From Rugamonas apoptosis (lineage in GTDB: Bacteria; Pseudomonadota; Gammaproteobacteria; Burkholderiales; Burkholderiaceae_D): 64,000 bases of DNA. The stretch covers positions 248,001 to 312,000 of the forward strand of contig NZ_JACEZU010000005.1 of the NCBI RefSeq assembly GCF_014042355.1. Direction: 5' to 3'. The translations under genes were made by a program, and so were the position numbers. Of this stretch, positions 16,183 through 24,743 are shown piece after piece (positions within the stretch are counted from its first letter, which is position 1; each line of letters starts with the position of its first letter). The notes under the pieces were generated by a model. That model had not been told where the DNA came from. It made no database searches and worked only from the letters and a program-made list of their open reading frames with translations.

Positions 16183-16923
16183 TTAAACAGTGGTGTTAAT
16201 CAGATTGCCGCTGCTGCCGGCGCCGGACAGGTTGTTCGACAGCGCTTGCAGAAAGCTGGCCAGCTTGTCGTTGCTGTCGGCGCTGCTGGTGCCGCTGGTG
16301 CTGCTGCCGCCCAACTGGTCGAGCAGGTTCTTGAATGTGCTCTCCAGGTCGGAGGTGGCGTCGGTTGCCGTGGTGTCGTCCGTATCGCTGGTGGAGCTTG
16401 TGGACGAACTCGACGAGGTGGACGTTGAGCTGCCCAGCTTCGAGATCAGGCTTTGCAGGTCGGACGCCAGCCGTCCGGGACCACCAGCACCTCCGGCGCC
16501 GCCCGGCCCACCCATGCCCTGCCCCTGCTGTCCTTCGCCATAGGGCGGTGGACCGTCTTCATTGGCGCTGCCTTGCGCATGCAGCGCGCCCATCAGGCTT
16601 TGCAGGAAGCTGCCCAACGCCTGCGCCACATTGCTGCCGTCCGTGCTGGAGGTGTCGCTGGTGGACGTGGTGTCGCTGGCGCTGCTGGTCGTGCTGTCGG
16701 TCGACGTGCCGGCACTGGACGTGCTGCTGCCGGTGCTGGTCACGCCAATTTCCTTGAGCGCGTTCGCGATCGCGGCGACAAAGCCGCCACCATCCGGGCG
16801 TCCGCCCGGTGGCGGGCCGCCGCGCACCTGGCCGCTGTCGCCGGCGCCGGACGTGGAACTGGTTTTACTCAAATAGCTCATCTGGCTGACAGCACTACTG
16901 GCGCTGAGGGCATTGATCGACAT
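16183..16923 (-). CDS. Ser/Thr/Gly-rich hypothetical protein
   Basis: 246 residues, not recognised. Two stretches of Ser/Thr/Asp repeats alternate with short amphipathic helices (AQALGSFLQSLMGALHAQG, LASDLQSLISKLG, DLESTFKNLLDQLGG, LASFLQALSNNLSG), each with an L-x-x-F/I-L-x-x-L pattern, and two Gly/Pro-rich segments. There is no classical signal peptide. GGAGA precedes the ATG. It lies between the Spy-like gene and the dioxygenase in one likely operon driven from the CpxR boxes. The four helices look like a repeated short motif on flexible linkers; the role is unknown. Confidence 0.75.
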   Translation of the reverse strand: MSINALSASSAVSQMSYLSKTSSTSGAGDSGQVRGGPPPGGRPDGGGFVAAIANALKEIGVTSTGSSTSSAGTSTDSTTSSASDTTSTSDTSSTDGSNVAQALGSFLQSLMGALHAQGSANEDGPPPYGEGQQGQGMGGPGGAGGAGGPGRLASDLQSLISKLGSSTSTSSSSSTSSTSDTDDTTATDATSDLESTFKNLLDQLGGSSTSGTSSADSNDKLASFLQALSNNLSGAGSSGNLINTTV

Positions 16924-16971
16924 CGTGTTCTCCTTGGTTTGGGGTGGAACGTGGTGGATGGATAGACCGGA

Positions 16972-17574
16972 TTACTGGCGTGGTGCGCGTGCTGGCTGGC
17001 GTGCCTGATCCTGCGGGCGCGTATGGTCATCGGCCAGTTGCTTGCGCTGTTCAGGCGTCAGCACGGCCAGCAGCTTCTGTTCGGTGCGCACGTGCTGCAG
17101 CATGATGTTGGCCATGGCCTGTGCGCCGGCCTGGGTTAGCGATGCCGCCTTCGCGTCGTCGTACTGGGCCCCATGGGCCAGCTCACGCAGTCCGGCATGG
17201 GCTTTGGCGGCGGCCTTGCCCTGGTCACGCAGATAGGGTTCCTGGGCGTGCAGGATGGCGAATACCTTGTCCTGCTGCGCCTCGCTCAGTTCCAGGCCGC
17301 GCAGGAATGGCGGCTGGCCGGCCATGCCGGGGGCGCCGAACGGCACCATCATGCCGGGCATGGCCGGGCCGCCGCGCATGGCTTCCGGACCGCGCATCGG
17401 ATGGCCTTCCTCTCTGCCAGGAGCGGATGGATGGCCACAAGCGGGGCCGGCGCCGGGTGCATCATCAGGCATCGCGGCCAGCGCGGCCGCGTCGGCATTG
17501 GCGTTGGCGGCCAGAGGCAAGGCCAGCATCGCGGCCAACAGGAATGCTTGCAGATTGGTTTTCTTGATATTCAT
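16972..17574 (-). CDS. Spy/CpxP family periplasmic protein
   Basis: 200 residues from MNIKKTN (17574), preceded by AAGGACC; longer frames would remove the signal peptide. Signal peptide to about residue 26, a Met/Gly/Pro/His-rich disordered segment (to about residue 85), then a helical domain with ELSEAQQDKVFAIL and VLTPEQRKQLADD, the two LTxxQ-type motifs of the CpxP/Spy family. Such proteins are periplasmic chaperones and, for CpxP, brakes on the CpxA kinase. Gene faces cpxR-cpxA across CpxR boxes, as cpxP does in E. coli, which supports the same feedback role. Confidence 0.88.
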   Translation of the reverse strand: MNIKKTNLQAFLLAAMLALPLAANANADAAALAAMPDDAPGAGPACGHPSAPGREEGHPMRGPEAMRGGPAMPGMMVPFGAPGMAGQPPFLRGLELSEAQQDKVFAILHAQEPYLRDQGKAAAKAHAGLRELAHGAQYDDAKAASLTQAGAQAMANIMLQHVRTEQKLLAVLTPEQRKQLADDHTRPQDQARQPARAPRQ

Positions 17575-17625
17575 GACTGCGGTCCTTGTTTGTACAGTGG
17601 AGCCGCCATTCTCTGGCCGGGAGGT

Positions 17626-17640
17626 GTAAAGCGCCGTTAG
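17626..17640. promoter_or_regulatory. CpxR-type box A (imperfect)
   Basis: GTAAAGCGCCGTTAG matches GTAAA-N5-GTAAA in the first half and 3 of 5 in the second. It is 52 bp upstream of the Spy-like start codon and 21 bp, two helical turns, from box B. Confidence 0.55.
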
Positions 17641-17646
17641 GACAAG

Positions 17647-17661
17647 GTAAATCCGTGTAAA
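17647..17661. promoter_or_regulatory. CpxR-type box B (perfect)
   Basis: GTAAATCCGTGTAAA matches the E. coli CpxR consensus GTAAA-N5-GTAAA exactly. It lies in the 186-bp divergent gap between the Spy-like operon and cpxR. Confidence 0.82.
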
Positions 17662-17680
17662 GATGCGGCCCGGCGCCCGT

Positions 17681-17695
17681 GTAAAAGCGGGTAAA
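17681..17695. promoter_or_regulatory. CpxR-type box C (perfect)
   Basis: GTAAAAGCGGGTAAA is a second exact GTAAA-N5-GTAAA, 34 bp from box B and 66 bp upstream of the cpxR start. Likely mediates autoregulation of cpxRA together with activation of the divergent operon. Confidence 0.82.
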
Positions 17696-17760
17696 TCCGC
17701 GCTGGGGCCAGTGCCGCTTGCGTTATGATGGCCGCATCCACACTGCCCCCACCCGCTGCG

Positions 17761-18450
17761 ATGAGCAAAGTACTGCTGATAGATGACGATATCGAACTGA
17801 TAGGCATGTTCCAGGAATACCTGGAGCAGGAAGGCTTTGAGGTCAAAGCTGTCCACGACGGCGAAGCCGGAACGGCCGAAGCGTTCACCGGCAGCTACGC
17901 GATCGCCATCCTGGACGTGATGATGCCGCGCATGAACGGACTGGAAACCCTGCGCCGCATCCGCACCAGCAGCCAGTTACCGATCCTGATGCTGACGGCG
18001 CGCGGCGACGACACGGACCGCATCGTGGGCCTGGAGCTGGGCGCCGACGATTACGTGGCCAAACCCTGCACGCCGCGCGAGCTGACGGCCCGCATCCGCG
18101 CCATCCTGCGCCGGGCCCAGGCCGCGCCGGCGGACGTTGGCGGCGCCGCCACGCTCACCGTCGGCCAGCTCACCATGTGGCCGGAACAGCGCCGCGCCGC
18201 CTGGGCCGGCGTCAAGCTGCAACTGACCAGCACCGAATTCAACCTGCTGGAAGTCCTGGCCCGCAATGCCGGGCGGCCGGTCAGCAAGAACACCCTGTCC
18301 GAACAGGGCCTGGGGCGCCCCATGGCCCGCTTCGACCGCAATATCGATGTGCACCTGAGCAGCCTGCGGCACAAGCTGGGCACCATCGCCGACGGCCGCT
18401 CCTGCCTGCAGACCGTGTACCGCCAGGGCTACCAGCTGATCAAGGAGTAA
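17761..18450 (+). CDS. cpxR: Response regulator, OmpR family, CpxR-like
   Basis: 229 residues. Receiver domain with acidic pocket LLIDDD and phosphorylation site Asp52 in LDVMMP; Thr and Lys of the active site are in MLTARG and AKPC. The C-terminal OmpR-type winged helix has LTSTEFNLLEVLARNAGRPVSK and the DNA-contacting RNIDVHLSSLRHKLG. Start chosen at ATG 17761 next to the receiver fold. A GTG-started kinase gene follows after 3 bases, its AAGGAG lying in the end of this gene. CpxR identity is supported by the boxes and the divergent Spy/CpxP-like gene. Confidence 0.9.
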   Translation: MSKVLLIDDDIELIGMFQEYLEQEGFEVKAVHDGEAGTAEAFTGSYAIAILDVMMPRMNGLETLRRIRTSSQLPILMLTARGDDTDRIVGLELGADDYVAKPCTPRELTARIRAILRRAQAAPADVGGAATLTVGQLTMWPEQRRAAWAGVKLQLTSTEFNLLEVLARNAGRPVSKNTLSEQGLGRPMARFDRNIDVHLSSLRHKLGTIADGRSCLQTVYRQGYQLIKE

Positions 18451-18453
18451 GCC

Positions 18454-20061
18454 GTGGGCCGCCTGTTCTGGAAGTTCTTCCTCTCCATCCTGCTGGCCCA
18501 ACTGGCGGCCACGGTGGGCATAGGCGGCGCCGTCTGGCTCAAGAACCGCAACGCGGCCAACAACGCCAGCACCGCCATCGACACCAGTCCGCCGGCCGAA
18601 ATTGCCATCAACTCGGCCGCCGCCACGCTCCAATTTGGCGGCGCCGACGCCCTGCGCGGCCTGCTGGAGGCCATGCGCCACCACCGGGTCTACGCCGTCG
18701 ATGCGCAAGGCCGGGAGCTGCTGGGGCGCACCGTCAGTCCCGTCATGCTGGCCGAAGCGCGCGCCTTGCTGAAGGAGGATGATGCCCGGCCGGCCGTACG
18801 CGACGCGCATGATGGACGCGGCCAGCACTACCTGCTGTTCCTGCCGTCGCACGAGCGCCTGCGTGGATTCGACGGCGGCTATCCCAATCCGTTGCTGGCC
18901 GGCTTGGCTGACCCGCGCCTGGGCCAACCCCGCATGGGCGAACCGCGCATGGGCGAACCGCCGCGCCACGGTCCCGGCGACGGCCCCGCCGGCCCGCCCC
19001 CCATGCCACGCGACGGCGACGCACGACCCGCATCCGACAGCGTAGCAATGCGTATGCCGCCGCCCGGCGAAGGCGGTCCGCCACACGCCGGGCCGCCACC
19101 TGATGGCCGCAACCCCCGCTTCCAGCCGCTGGCACCGTATGTGCCGATCATGGCGGCCATCCTGGCCAGCCTGCTGTTCGCGGTACTGCTGGCCTGGTAT
19201 TTTTCCCGTCCCATCCGCGCGCTGAGGGCCGCCTTTGAAGCGGCCGCCGACGGCGACCTGGCGCCCCGTTTTGTGGACGCATCCGGCAAACGGGGCACGG
19301 AACTGAATGACCTGGGGCGCGATTTCGACCGCATGACGGCGCGCCTGCGCAGCCTGATCGACGGCCAGACCCGCTTGTTGCACGACGTGTCGCACGAACT
19401 GCGCTCGCCATTGGCACGGATGCAGGCGGCCATCGGCCTGGCGCATCAGCAGCCGGACAAGATGGCGTCATCGATGGCGCGTATCGAGCGCGAGAGCGTG
19501 CGCATGGACAAGCTGGTGGGCGAATTGCTCACGCTGTCGCGCCTGGAAGCGGGTGCGCTGGGGGCGGGGCAGGAGGAAATCAGCATGGCCGACCTGTTGC
19601 AGCAGATCGCCGACGACGCCAGCTTCGAGGCATCCAGCCAGCATCGCGGCGTGGTGTGCGACGGCGAGGCCGATGTGCTGGTGATCGGCCAGGCGGACCT
19701 GCTGGCGCGCGCCATCGAAAACGTGGTGCGCAACGCCATCAAGCACAGTCCCGAAGGCGGTACGGTGCTGCTGCAGCTGCGGCCACGCCTCCATGCGCGC
19801 CAGTTGGGCATCCGTGTGCTGGACAGCGGTCCGGGTGTGGCGGCGGACGAACTGGCATCCATCTTCCAGCCCTTCTTCAGGTCCAGCAACACCCGCAACG
19901 ATACGGATGGCCATGGCCTGGGCCTGGCCATCGCCCAGCATGTGGTGCACGCCCACGGCGGCGGCATCACGGCCAGCAACCAGCCCGAGGGTGGCCTGTG
20001 CGTGGAAATCACGCTGCCGTTGGCCCAGCAGCGCGCAACCGGCATGCATGACGCCAGTTGA
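18454..20061 (+). CDS. cpxA: Sensor histidine kinase, CpxA-like, with Pro/Gly/Met-rich periplasmic insert
   Basis: 535 residues. Membrane helix near residues 7-28; a periplasmic domain to about 225; a second helix (MAAILASLLFAVLLAWYF); HAMP; HisKA with His314 in LHDVSHELRSPLARMQ; HATPase with N box (ENVVRNAIKHSP), G1 (LDSGPGVA), and G2 (DGHGLGLAIA). Phosphorylates the preceding regulator. The second half of the periplasmic domain (about residues 140-225) is low-complexity, with repeated RMGEP units and many Pro, Gly, Met and His, unlike E. coli CpxA. GTG start with a good Shine-Dalgarno. Confidence 0.9.
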   Translation: MGRLFWKFFLSILLAQLAATVGIGGAVWLKNRNAANNASTAIDTSPPAEIAINSAAATLQFGGADALRGLLEAMRHHRVYAVDAQGRELLGRTVSPVMLAEARALLKEDDARPAVRDAHDGRGQHYLLFLPSHERLRGFDGGYPNPLLAGLADPRLGQPRMGEPRMGEPPRHGPGDGPAGPPPMPRDGDARPASDSVAMRMPPPGEGGPPHAGPPPDGRNPRFQPLAPYVPIMAAILASLLFAVLLAWYFSRPIRALRAAFEAAADGDLAPRFVDASGKRGTELNDLGRDFDRMTARLRSLIDGQTRLLHDVSHELRSPLARMQAAIGLAHQQPDKMASSMARIERESVRMDKLVGELLTLSRLEAGALGAGQEEISMADLLQQIADDASFEASSQHRGVVCDGEADVLVIGQADLLARAIENVVRNAIKHSPEGGTVLLQLRPRLHARQLGIRVLDSGPGVAADELASIFQPFFRSSNTRNDTDGHGLGLAIAQHVVHAHGGGITASNQPEGGLCVEITLPLAQQRATGMHDAS

Positions 20062-20094
20062 CCACACACCGGCGACGAAGTCCGCTCGCGGCGA

Positions 20095-21348
20095 CTACTC
20101 CTCAAACGCCCACAGCATATGGGCGTCGAGCTTCAAGCGCGCGTAGGCTTGCAGCGCGTCCAGCTGGGACGTTTGCGCCGCCAGTGCCGCATCCAACGCC
20201 TGCCGCCGGGCTAACAATGCCTCGCTCAAACTGACTTCACCGGCCGCATAGGCCTTCATCATCAGGGCCGCCTGGCGTTCGCTCTGTTGCGCGATGCTGT
20301 CCATGGTTTGCCAGATCTGGCGGCTGTGGCCACTGTCAAGCACCACCCGGCGCGCCGCCGCGTCGACCCGGATACGCGCCAGGTCCAGCCGCTCCCTGGC
20401 CTGCTCCGCGCGCGCGCTGGCGGCGCGCGTGTCCGCGCCACGGGCGGCACCCGGCAAGGGCATAGACAGCATCAGTCCCAACACGCGCTCCTGCCCGCCC
20501 CGCTCGCGGCTGGCACGCACGCTCACGGTCGGATCGGGCATGCGCTCGGCGCTGGTGCGGCGGGCCTGCTGCGCCGCCAGCCGGGCCTCACCTTCGGCCA
20601 ATTCCAGTTCGTGATTGTGGCCGACGATGCTGGCGACCCAGCTGTCGGCCGTGCCCTCCGCCTCCGGTGGCACGGGCAGCGCGCCAGCCAGCGCTGGCGG
20701 CAGCCCCGGATAGGTCGACCGTAGCAACTGCTGCGCCAACGCGCCGCGCTGGCGTGCCTGCTGCAATTGCGCCGCCACACGGGACTGCTCCGTTTCCGCC
20801 TGCAACTGCTCCAGCGCCGCGCCATCGCCCGCCTTCACGCGCTGCACCGCGATGCGCACCAGTTGACCCGCCAGCGCATACTGCTGCTCCAGCCGCGCCA
20901 CCGCCACATTCTCGCGCACGGCGGAGAACCAGTCCGTCATCAGGGTACGCCCCGCTTCGTGCCACGCGTCCTCGTGCGCCGCTTCCGCCACAGCGATGCC
21001 GGTGGCGCCGATGGCCGCATCCTGCGCCGCCTTGCCAAACCAGCGTACGGGCCGCTCCAATGCCAGTTCCTGTTCGCGCCAGGTGGGTCCGGCCAGCTCG
21101 TTACGGGTGCTCACACCGCCGCGCACCGTCCATTCATGCCGCCCCGCTTCCAGCCCGGCCTTGTTGGCCTGCGCCAGTTCGCCCTGCAAGGCCACCTCGC
21201 GCAATTGCGGCATGGCGGCCAGCACCTGCCGCACCGTGGCTTCAGGCGGCAGCAGCGCCAGTCCCGGCTCGGCCGCGTGCTGAGCCCAGGCCCAGGCCGG
21301 TGCGCCGGCCAGCAGCGCGTAGAGGGATGCCAAGGCGAGGCGCTTCAT
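20095..21348 (-). CDS. TolC-family outer membrane efflux protein (CusC/CzcC-like)
   Basis: 417 residues from MKRLALASLY, whose signal peptide ends near AWAWA; GGGAGA lies upstream and the ATG overlaps the stop of the DUF3240 gene (ATGA). Long helical stretches with two related halves (each with A..Q...A.. heptads) fit the TolC fold. It should form the outer membrane channel of the RND efflux pump encoded just upstream in the operon. No lipobox is seen. Confidence 0.88.
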   Translation of the reverse strand: MKRLALASLYALLAGAPAWAWAQHAAEPGLALLPPEATVRQVLAAMPQLREVALQGELAQANKAGLEAGRHEWTVRGGVSTRNELAGPTWREQELALERPVRWFGKAAQDAAIGATGIAVAEAAHEDAWHEAGRTLMTDWFSAVRENVAVARLEQQYALAGQLVRIAVQRVKAGDGAALEQLQAETEQSRVAAQLQQARQRGALAQQLLRSTYPGLPPALAGALPVPPEAEGTADSWVASIVGHNHELELAEGEARLAAQQARRTSAERMPDPTVSVRASRERGGQERVLGLMLSMPLPGAARGADTRAASARAEQARERLDLARIRVDAAARRVVLDSGHSRQIWQTMDSIAQQSERQAALMMKAYAAGEVSLSEALLARRQALDAALAAQTSQLDALQAYARLKLDAHMLWAFEE

Positions 21349-21671
21349 ACCAGTCTCCCGAACGCGATCACCGGTGTGAGCCACCACGCCACTTCGGCAT
21401 TGCGCAGTTCCGCCGCCAGTTGCGCCACCAGCGCTTTCAGGCCGTCCACGCTGCCCACAACGTGCACCAGCTTGCGGCGGCAGCGGCCCTGCACCTGCTC
21501 CAGCGTCGTGTGCAGGGTCGCGCCCTGGCCCATGCCATGCGCATCCACCACGGAGAATCCGGGCGCCTGCTCGGGGTGCAGCAGCAGGAAATCCAGCACA
21601 TCGCCTTCCAATGCGCCGGGTATGGCTAGCGTCAGCATGGCCTCGTATTGAGTATCGGTAGTCATATTCAT
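21345..21671 (-). CDS. DUF3240 family protein, possible PII-like modulator of metal efflux
   Basis: 108 residues, cytosolic. Sequence ends DGLKALVAQLAAELRNAEVAWWLTPVIAFGRLV. The family is found with heavy-metal RND pumps; I recall a solved member having a PII-like fold, which is from memory. Sits 9 bases after the pump gene and overlaps the TolC-like gene by 4 bases, so it is embedded in the operon. A role as a small cytosolic sensor or assembly factor is inference. ATG at 21665 is an alternative start. Confidence 0.82.
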   Translation of the reverse strand: MNMTTDTQYEAMLTLAIPGALEGDVLDFLLLHPEQAPGFSVVDAHGMGQGATLHTTLEQVQGRCRRKLVHVVGSVDGLKALVAQLAAELRNAEVAWWLTPVIAFGRLV

Positions 21672-21680
21672 TCTCTTCTT

Positions 21681-24600
21681 TCAACCATGCCGCGCCATGC
21701 CAAAACGGCGGAACAGCAGCGGCAACAGGATCAAGGTCAGTGAGGTCGCGCTCAGCAAGCCGCCCGTGACGACGATGGCCAGCGGTTTCTGGATCTCCGA
21801 ACCGGGGCCGCTGGCCAGCAATAGCGGCACCAGGCCAAAGCCCGTGATACAGGCAGTCATCAGCACGGGGCGCAGGCGGCGCAAGGCGCCCTCCACCACC
21901 ACGTCCGCCAGCGGCGTGCCGCGCGCCAGCAACTGGTTAAAGCAGGTGATCATCACCAGTCCGTTCAGGACCGCGATACCCATCAGCGCGATGAAACCGA
22001 CGGAGGCAGGCACGGACAGGTACTGCCCCGTCACGGCCAGGGCCAGCACGCCGCCCACCAGCGCGAACGGAATGTTCACGAACACCAGCAAGGCTTGCCG
22101 TACGCTGTGCAAGGTGGCGAACAGCAGCAGGAAGATCAGCGCCAGCGCCACCGGCACCACCATGCCCAGGCGGGCTGCCGCGCGCTGCTGGTTCTCGAAC
22201 TGGCCTCCCCAGGCCATGTGGTAGCCCGGCGGCAGGGCGACCTGCTTGGCCACCCGTGTCTTGGCTTCATCGACAAAGCCCACGAGGTCGCGGCCCCGGA
22301 CGTTGGCACGCACCACCACCATGCGCGACGCGTTCTCGCGCTCGACCTTGACGGGGCCGTCCACCATGCGTAGCGCCGCCAGTTGACCGATCGCCAGCGC
22401 ATCGCCGCCCTCCTGCGGCAAGCGCAGTTGCTGGAACAGCTCGGGCGAGCGCTGCAACTGGTCCGCGCCCCGCAGCAGCAGAGGCGACCGGCGGCCCTGC
22501 TCCACCACCACGCCCACCGTGCGGCCTTCCACCAGCGTGCGCAAATCGTTCTGCACCTGATCGCCACTGAGGCCGGCGCGGCCCACGGCGGCACGGTCCA
22601 GCTCCACCTGCAGATACTGCACGCCGCTGTTCTTGATGGTCAGGACATCCTCGCTGCCGGGGACGGCCTGCACGGCGGCCACCATCGCGTCGGCCAGTTC
22701 GCCAAGGCGCTTCAGGTCAGGCCCGTAGATTTTCACGGCCAGGTCGCCCCGCACGCCGGACAGCATTTCCGAAGTGCGCATTTCGATCGGCTGGGTGAAG
22801 CTGATGTTCAGGCCGGGGAAGCCCGCCGTGGCGGCGCGCAAGGCGTCGATCAGCACTTCCTTGTCCTGGCTGCGCCACTGGGCGCGCGGCTTCAGCACCA
22901 GGAAGCTGTCCGTCTCGTTCAAGCCCATGGGGTCCAGCCCCAATTCGTCGGAACCCAGGCGGGCCACGATGCGCGACACCTCGGGCACCTGCTCCAGGAT
23001 GCGCTGCTGCAGCGCCATGTCCAGCCGCGCCGACTCCTGCAAATTCACCGACGGCAGCTTCTCGATCTGCATGATGATGTCGCCCTCGTCCAGCGTGGGC
23101 ATGAAGGACTTGCCAATGAACGGGAACAGCACGGCCGCCAGCACCAGAGCGCCCACTGCCCCCACGGCCACCTTGCGGCCATGGCCCAGCGCCGCCACCA
23201 GCAGCCTGCGGTACTGGCGCTCCAGCCATTGCACCAGCCGGGGCGCGTCGCCGTGATGTTCTTTCAGCAGCAGCGAGGCCAATACCGGGATCACGGTCAG
23301 CGACAGCAGCAGCGAGGCGGCCAGCGCGAAGATGATGGTCAGCGCCACAGGACCAAACAGCTTGCCCTCCAGTCCTTGCAGCGACAGCAGCGGCAGGAAT
23401 ACGATCATGATGACCAGCATGCCTGCCGTCACCGGCAAGGCCACCTCGCGCACGGCCCGGTAGATCACGTGCAGGCGGGCCAGCTTCGGCCCTTGCCCAC
23501 TGCCGTGCGCCTCGATGTTCTCCACCACCACGACGGCCGCGTCCACCAGCATGCCGATGGCGATGGCCAGCCCGCCCAGCGACATCAGGTTGGCGCTCAA
23601 ACCATAAGCCTGCATCAGGACAAACGTGCCCAACGCGGCCAACGGCAGGATGCACGCCACCACCAGCGCCGAGCGCAGGTTGCCAAGGAACAGATACAAC
23701 AGCAGCACCACCAGCACAGTCGCCTCGCCCAGCGCGGAGGTAACGGTGCCCACGGCCCGCTCCACCAGATTGCCCCGGTCGTAGAAGGTCTTGATGGTGG
23801 TCCCGGCGGGCAGCGTCTTGCCGACCTGCGCCAGTTTGTCGCGCACCTCGTTCACCACTTGCTGCGCGTTGGCGCCGCGCATGGCCAGCACCAGCGCCTC
23901 CACCGCTTCGCCCTTGCCGTTTTCGGTCACGCTGCCATAGCGTGTCAGCTGGCCGATGCGGACGGTGGACACATCGCCCACGCGCACCGTCATGCCATCG
24001 CGCGACGCGACACTGATGGCGCGCACGTCATCCAGCGTGCGGATATTGCCGTCGCTGCGCACCAGCAGCGATTCCTCACCCGCGCCCAGGCGCCCGGCGC
24101 CATCGTTACGGTTGTTGTTCTCCAGGGCGGCCTGCAACTGCGACAGCGACAGGCGGCGCGCGGCCAGCGCCGTCACATCCGGCACCACCTCGAAACTGCG
24201 CACCAGGCCACCGAGCGTGTTCACTTCAGCCACGCCGGGGATGCCGCGCAGTTGTGGGCGGATCGTCCAATCGAGCAGCGTGCGTTTTTCGGCCAGCGAC
24301 AGCGGGCCTTCAATGGTGAACATGAACACCTCACCCAGCGGCGTGGTGATGGGCGCCAGGCCGCCGGCCACGTTGGCCGGCAAATCCTTCAACACCGCGG
24401 CCAACCGTTCACTGACCTGCTGGCGGGCCCAGAACACGTCCGTGCCGTCCTGGAAATCCAGCGTCACGTCGGCGATCGCGTACTTGGACTGCGAGCGCAG
24501 CATGACCTGGCGCGGAATCCCCAGCAATTCCTGCTCGATGGGCGCCACGATGCGCGCCTCCACTTCTTCCGGCGTCATGCCGGGCGCTTTCATGATCAGC

Positions 24601-24743
24601 TTGACCTGGGTGCCGGAGACGTCGGGAAAGGCGTCGATCGGCAACCCACGCAGCGCCTGCACGCCGGCGCCCGCCAGCAGCAGCGTAAGCACCAGCATCA
24701 GGAGGCGTTGGGATAGCGCGAATGCGATCAGGCGTTCCAGCAT
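21681..24743 (-). CDS. Heavy-metal efflux RND pump, CusA/CzcA family
   Basis: 1020 residues from MLERLIAFAL. Two copies of the RND layout: first membrane helix, a large periplasmic loop, a block of helices, repeated. The proton-relay helix reads GGLAIAIGMLVDAAVVVVENIEAH in the HME pattern (core GMLVDAAVVVVEN). Drives proton-coupled export of a metal cation across the envelope with the adaptor and TolC-like partner. The start overlaps the adaptor stop by one base. Copper/silver versus zinc/cobalt/cadmium cannot be settled from the sequence alone. Confidence 0.95.
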   Translation of the reverse strand: MLERLIAFALSQRLLMLVLTLLLAGAGVQALRGLPIDAFPDVSGTQVKLIMKAPGMTPEEVEARIVAPIEQELLGIPRQVMLRSQSKYAIADVTLDFQDGTDVFWARQQVSERLAAVLKDLPANVAGGLAPITTPLGEVFMFTIEGPLSLAEKRTLLDWTIRPQLRGIPGVAEVNTLGGLVRSFEVVPDVTALAARRLSLSQLQAALENNNRNDGAGRLGAGEESLLVRSDGNIRTLDDVRAISVASRDGMTVRVGDVSTVRIGQLTRYGSVTENGKGEAVEALVLAMRGANAQQVVNEVRDKLAQVGKTLPAGTTIKTFYDRGNLVERAVGTVTSALGEATVLVVLLLYLFLGNLRSALVVACILPLAALGTFVLMQAYGLSANLMSLGGLAIAIGMLVDAAVVVVENIEAHGSGQGPKLARLHVIYRAVREVALPVTAGMLVIMIVFLPLLSLQGLEGKLFGPVALTIIFALAASLLLSLTVIPVLASLLLKEHHGDAPRLVQWLERQYRRLLVAALGHGRKVAVGAVGALVLAAVLFPFIGKSFMPTLDEGDIIMQIEKLPSVNLQESARLDMALQQRILEQVPEVSRIVARLGSDELGLDPMGLNETDSFLVLKPRAQWRSQDKEVLIDALRAATAGFPGLNISFTQPIEMRTSEMLSGVRGDLAVKIYGPDLKRLGELADAMVAAVQAVPGSEDVLTIKNSGVQYLQVELDRAAVGRAGLSGDQVQNDLRTLVEGRTVGVVVEQGRRSPLLLRGADQLQRSPELFQQLRLPQEGGDALAIGQLAALRMVDGPVKVERENASRMVVVRANVRGRDLVGFVDEAKTRVAKQVALPPGYHMAWGGQFENQQRAAARLGMVVPVALALIFLLLFATLHSVRQALLVFVNIPFALVGGVLALAVTGQYLSVPASVGFIALMGIAVLNGLVMITCFNQLLARGTPLADVVVEGALRRLRPVLMTACITGFGLVPLLLASGPGSEIQKPLAIVVTGGLLSATSLTLILLPLLFRRFGMARHG

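Noticed and set aside
22383..24716. A 777-codon open frame antisense to the RND pump gene
   Set aside because: It mirrors the pump's codon bias on the other strand, has no recognisable motif and is rich in His, Gln and Arg as GC-rich shadows are.
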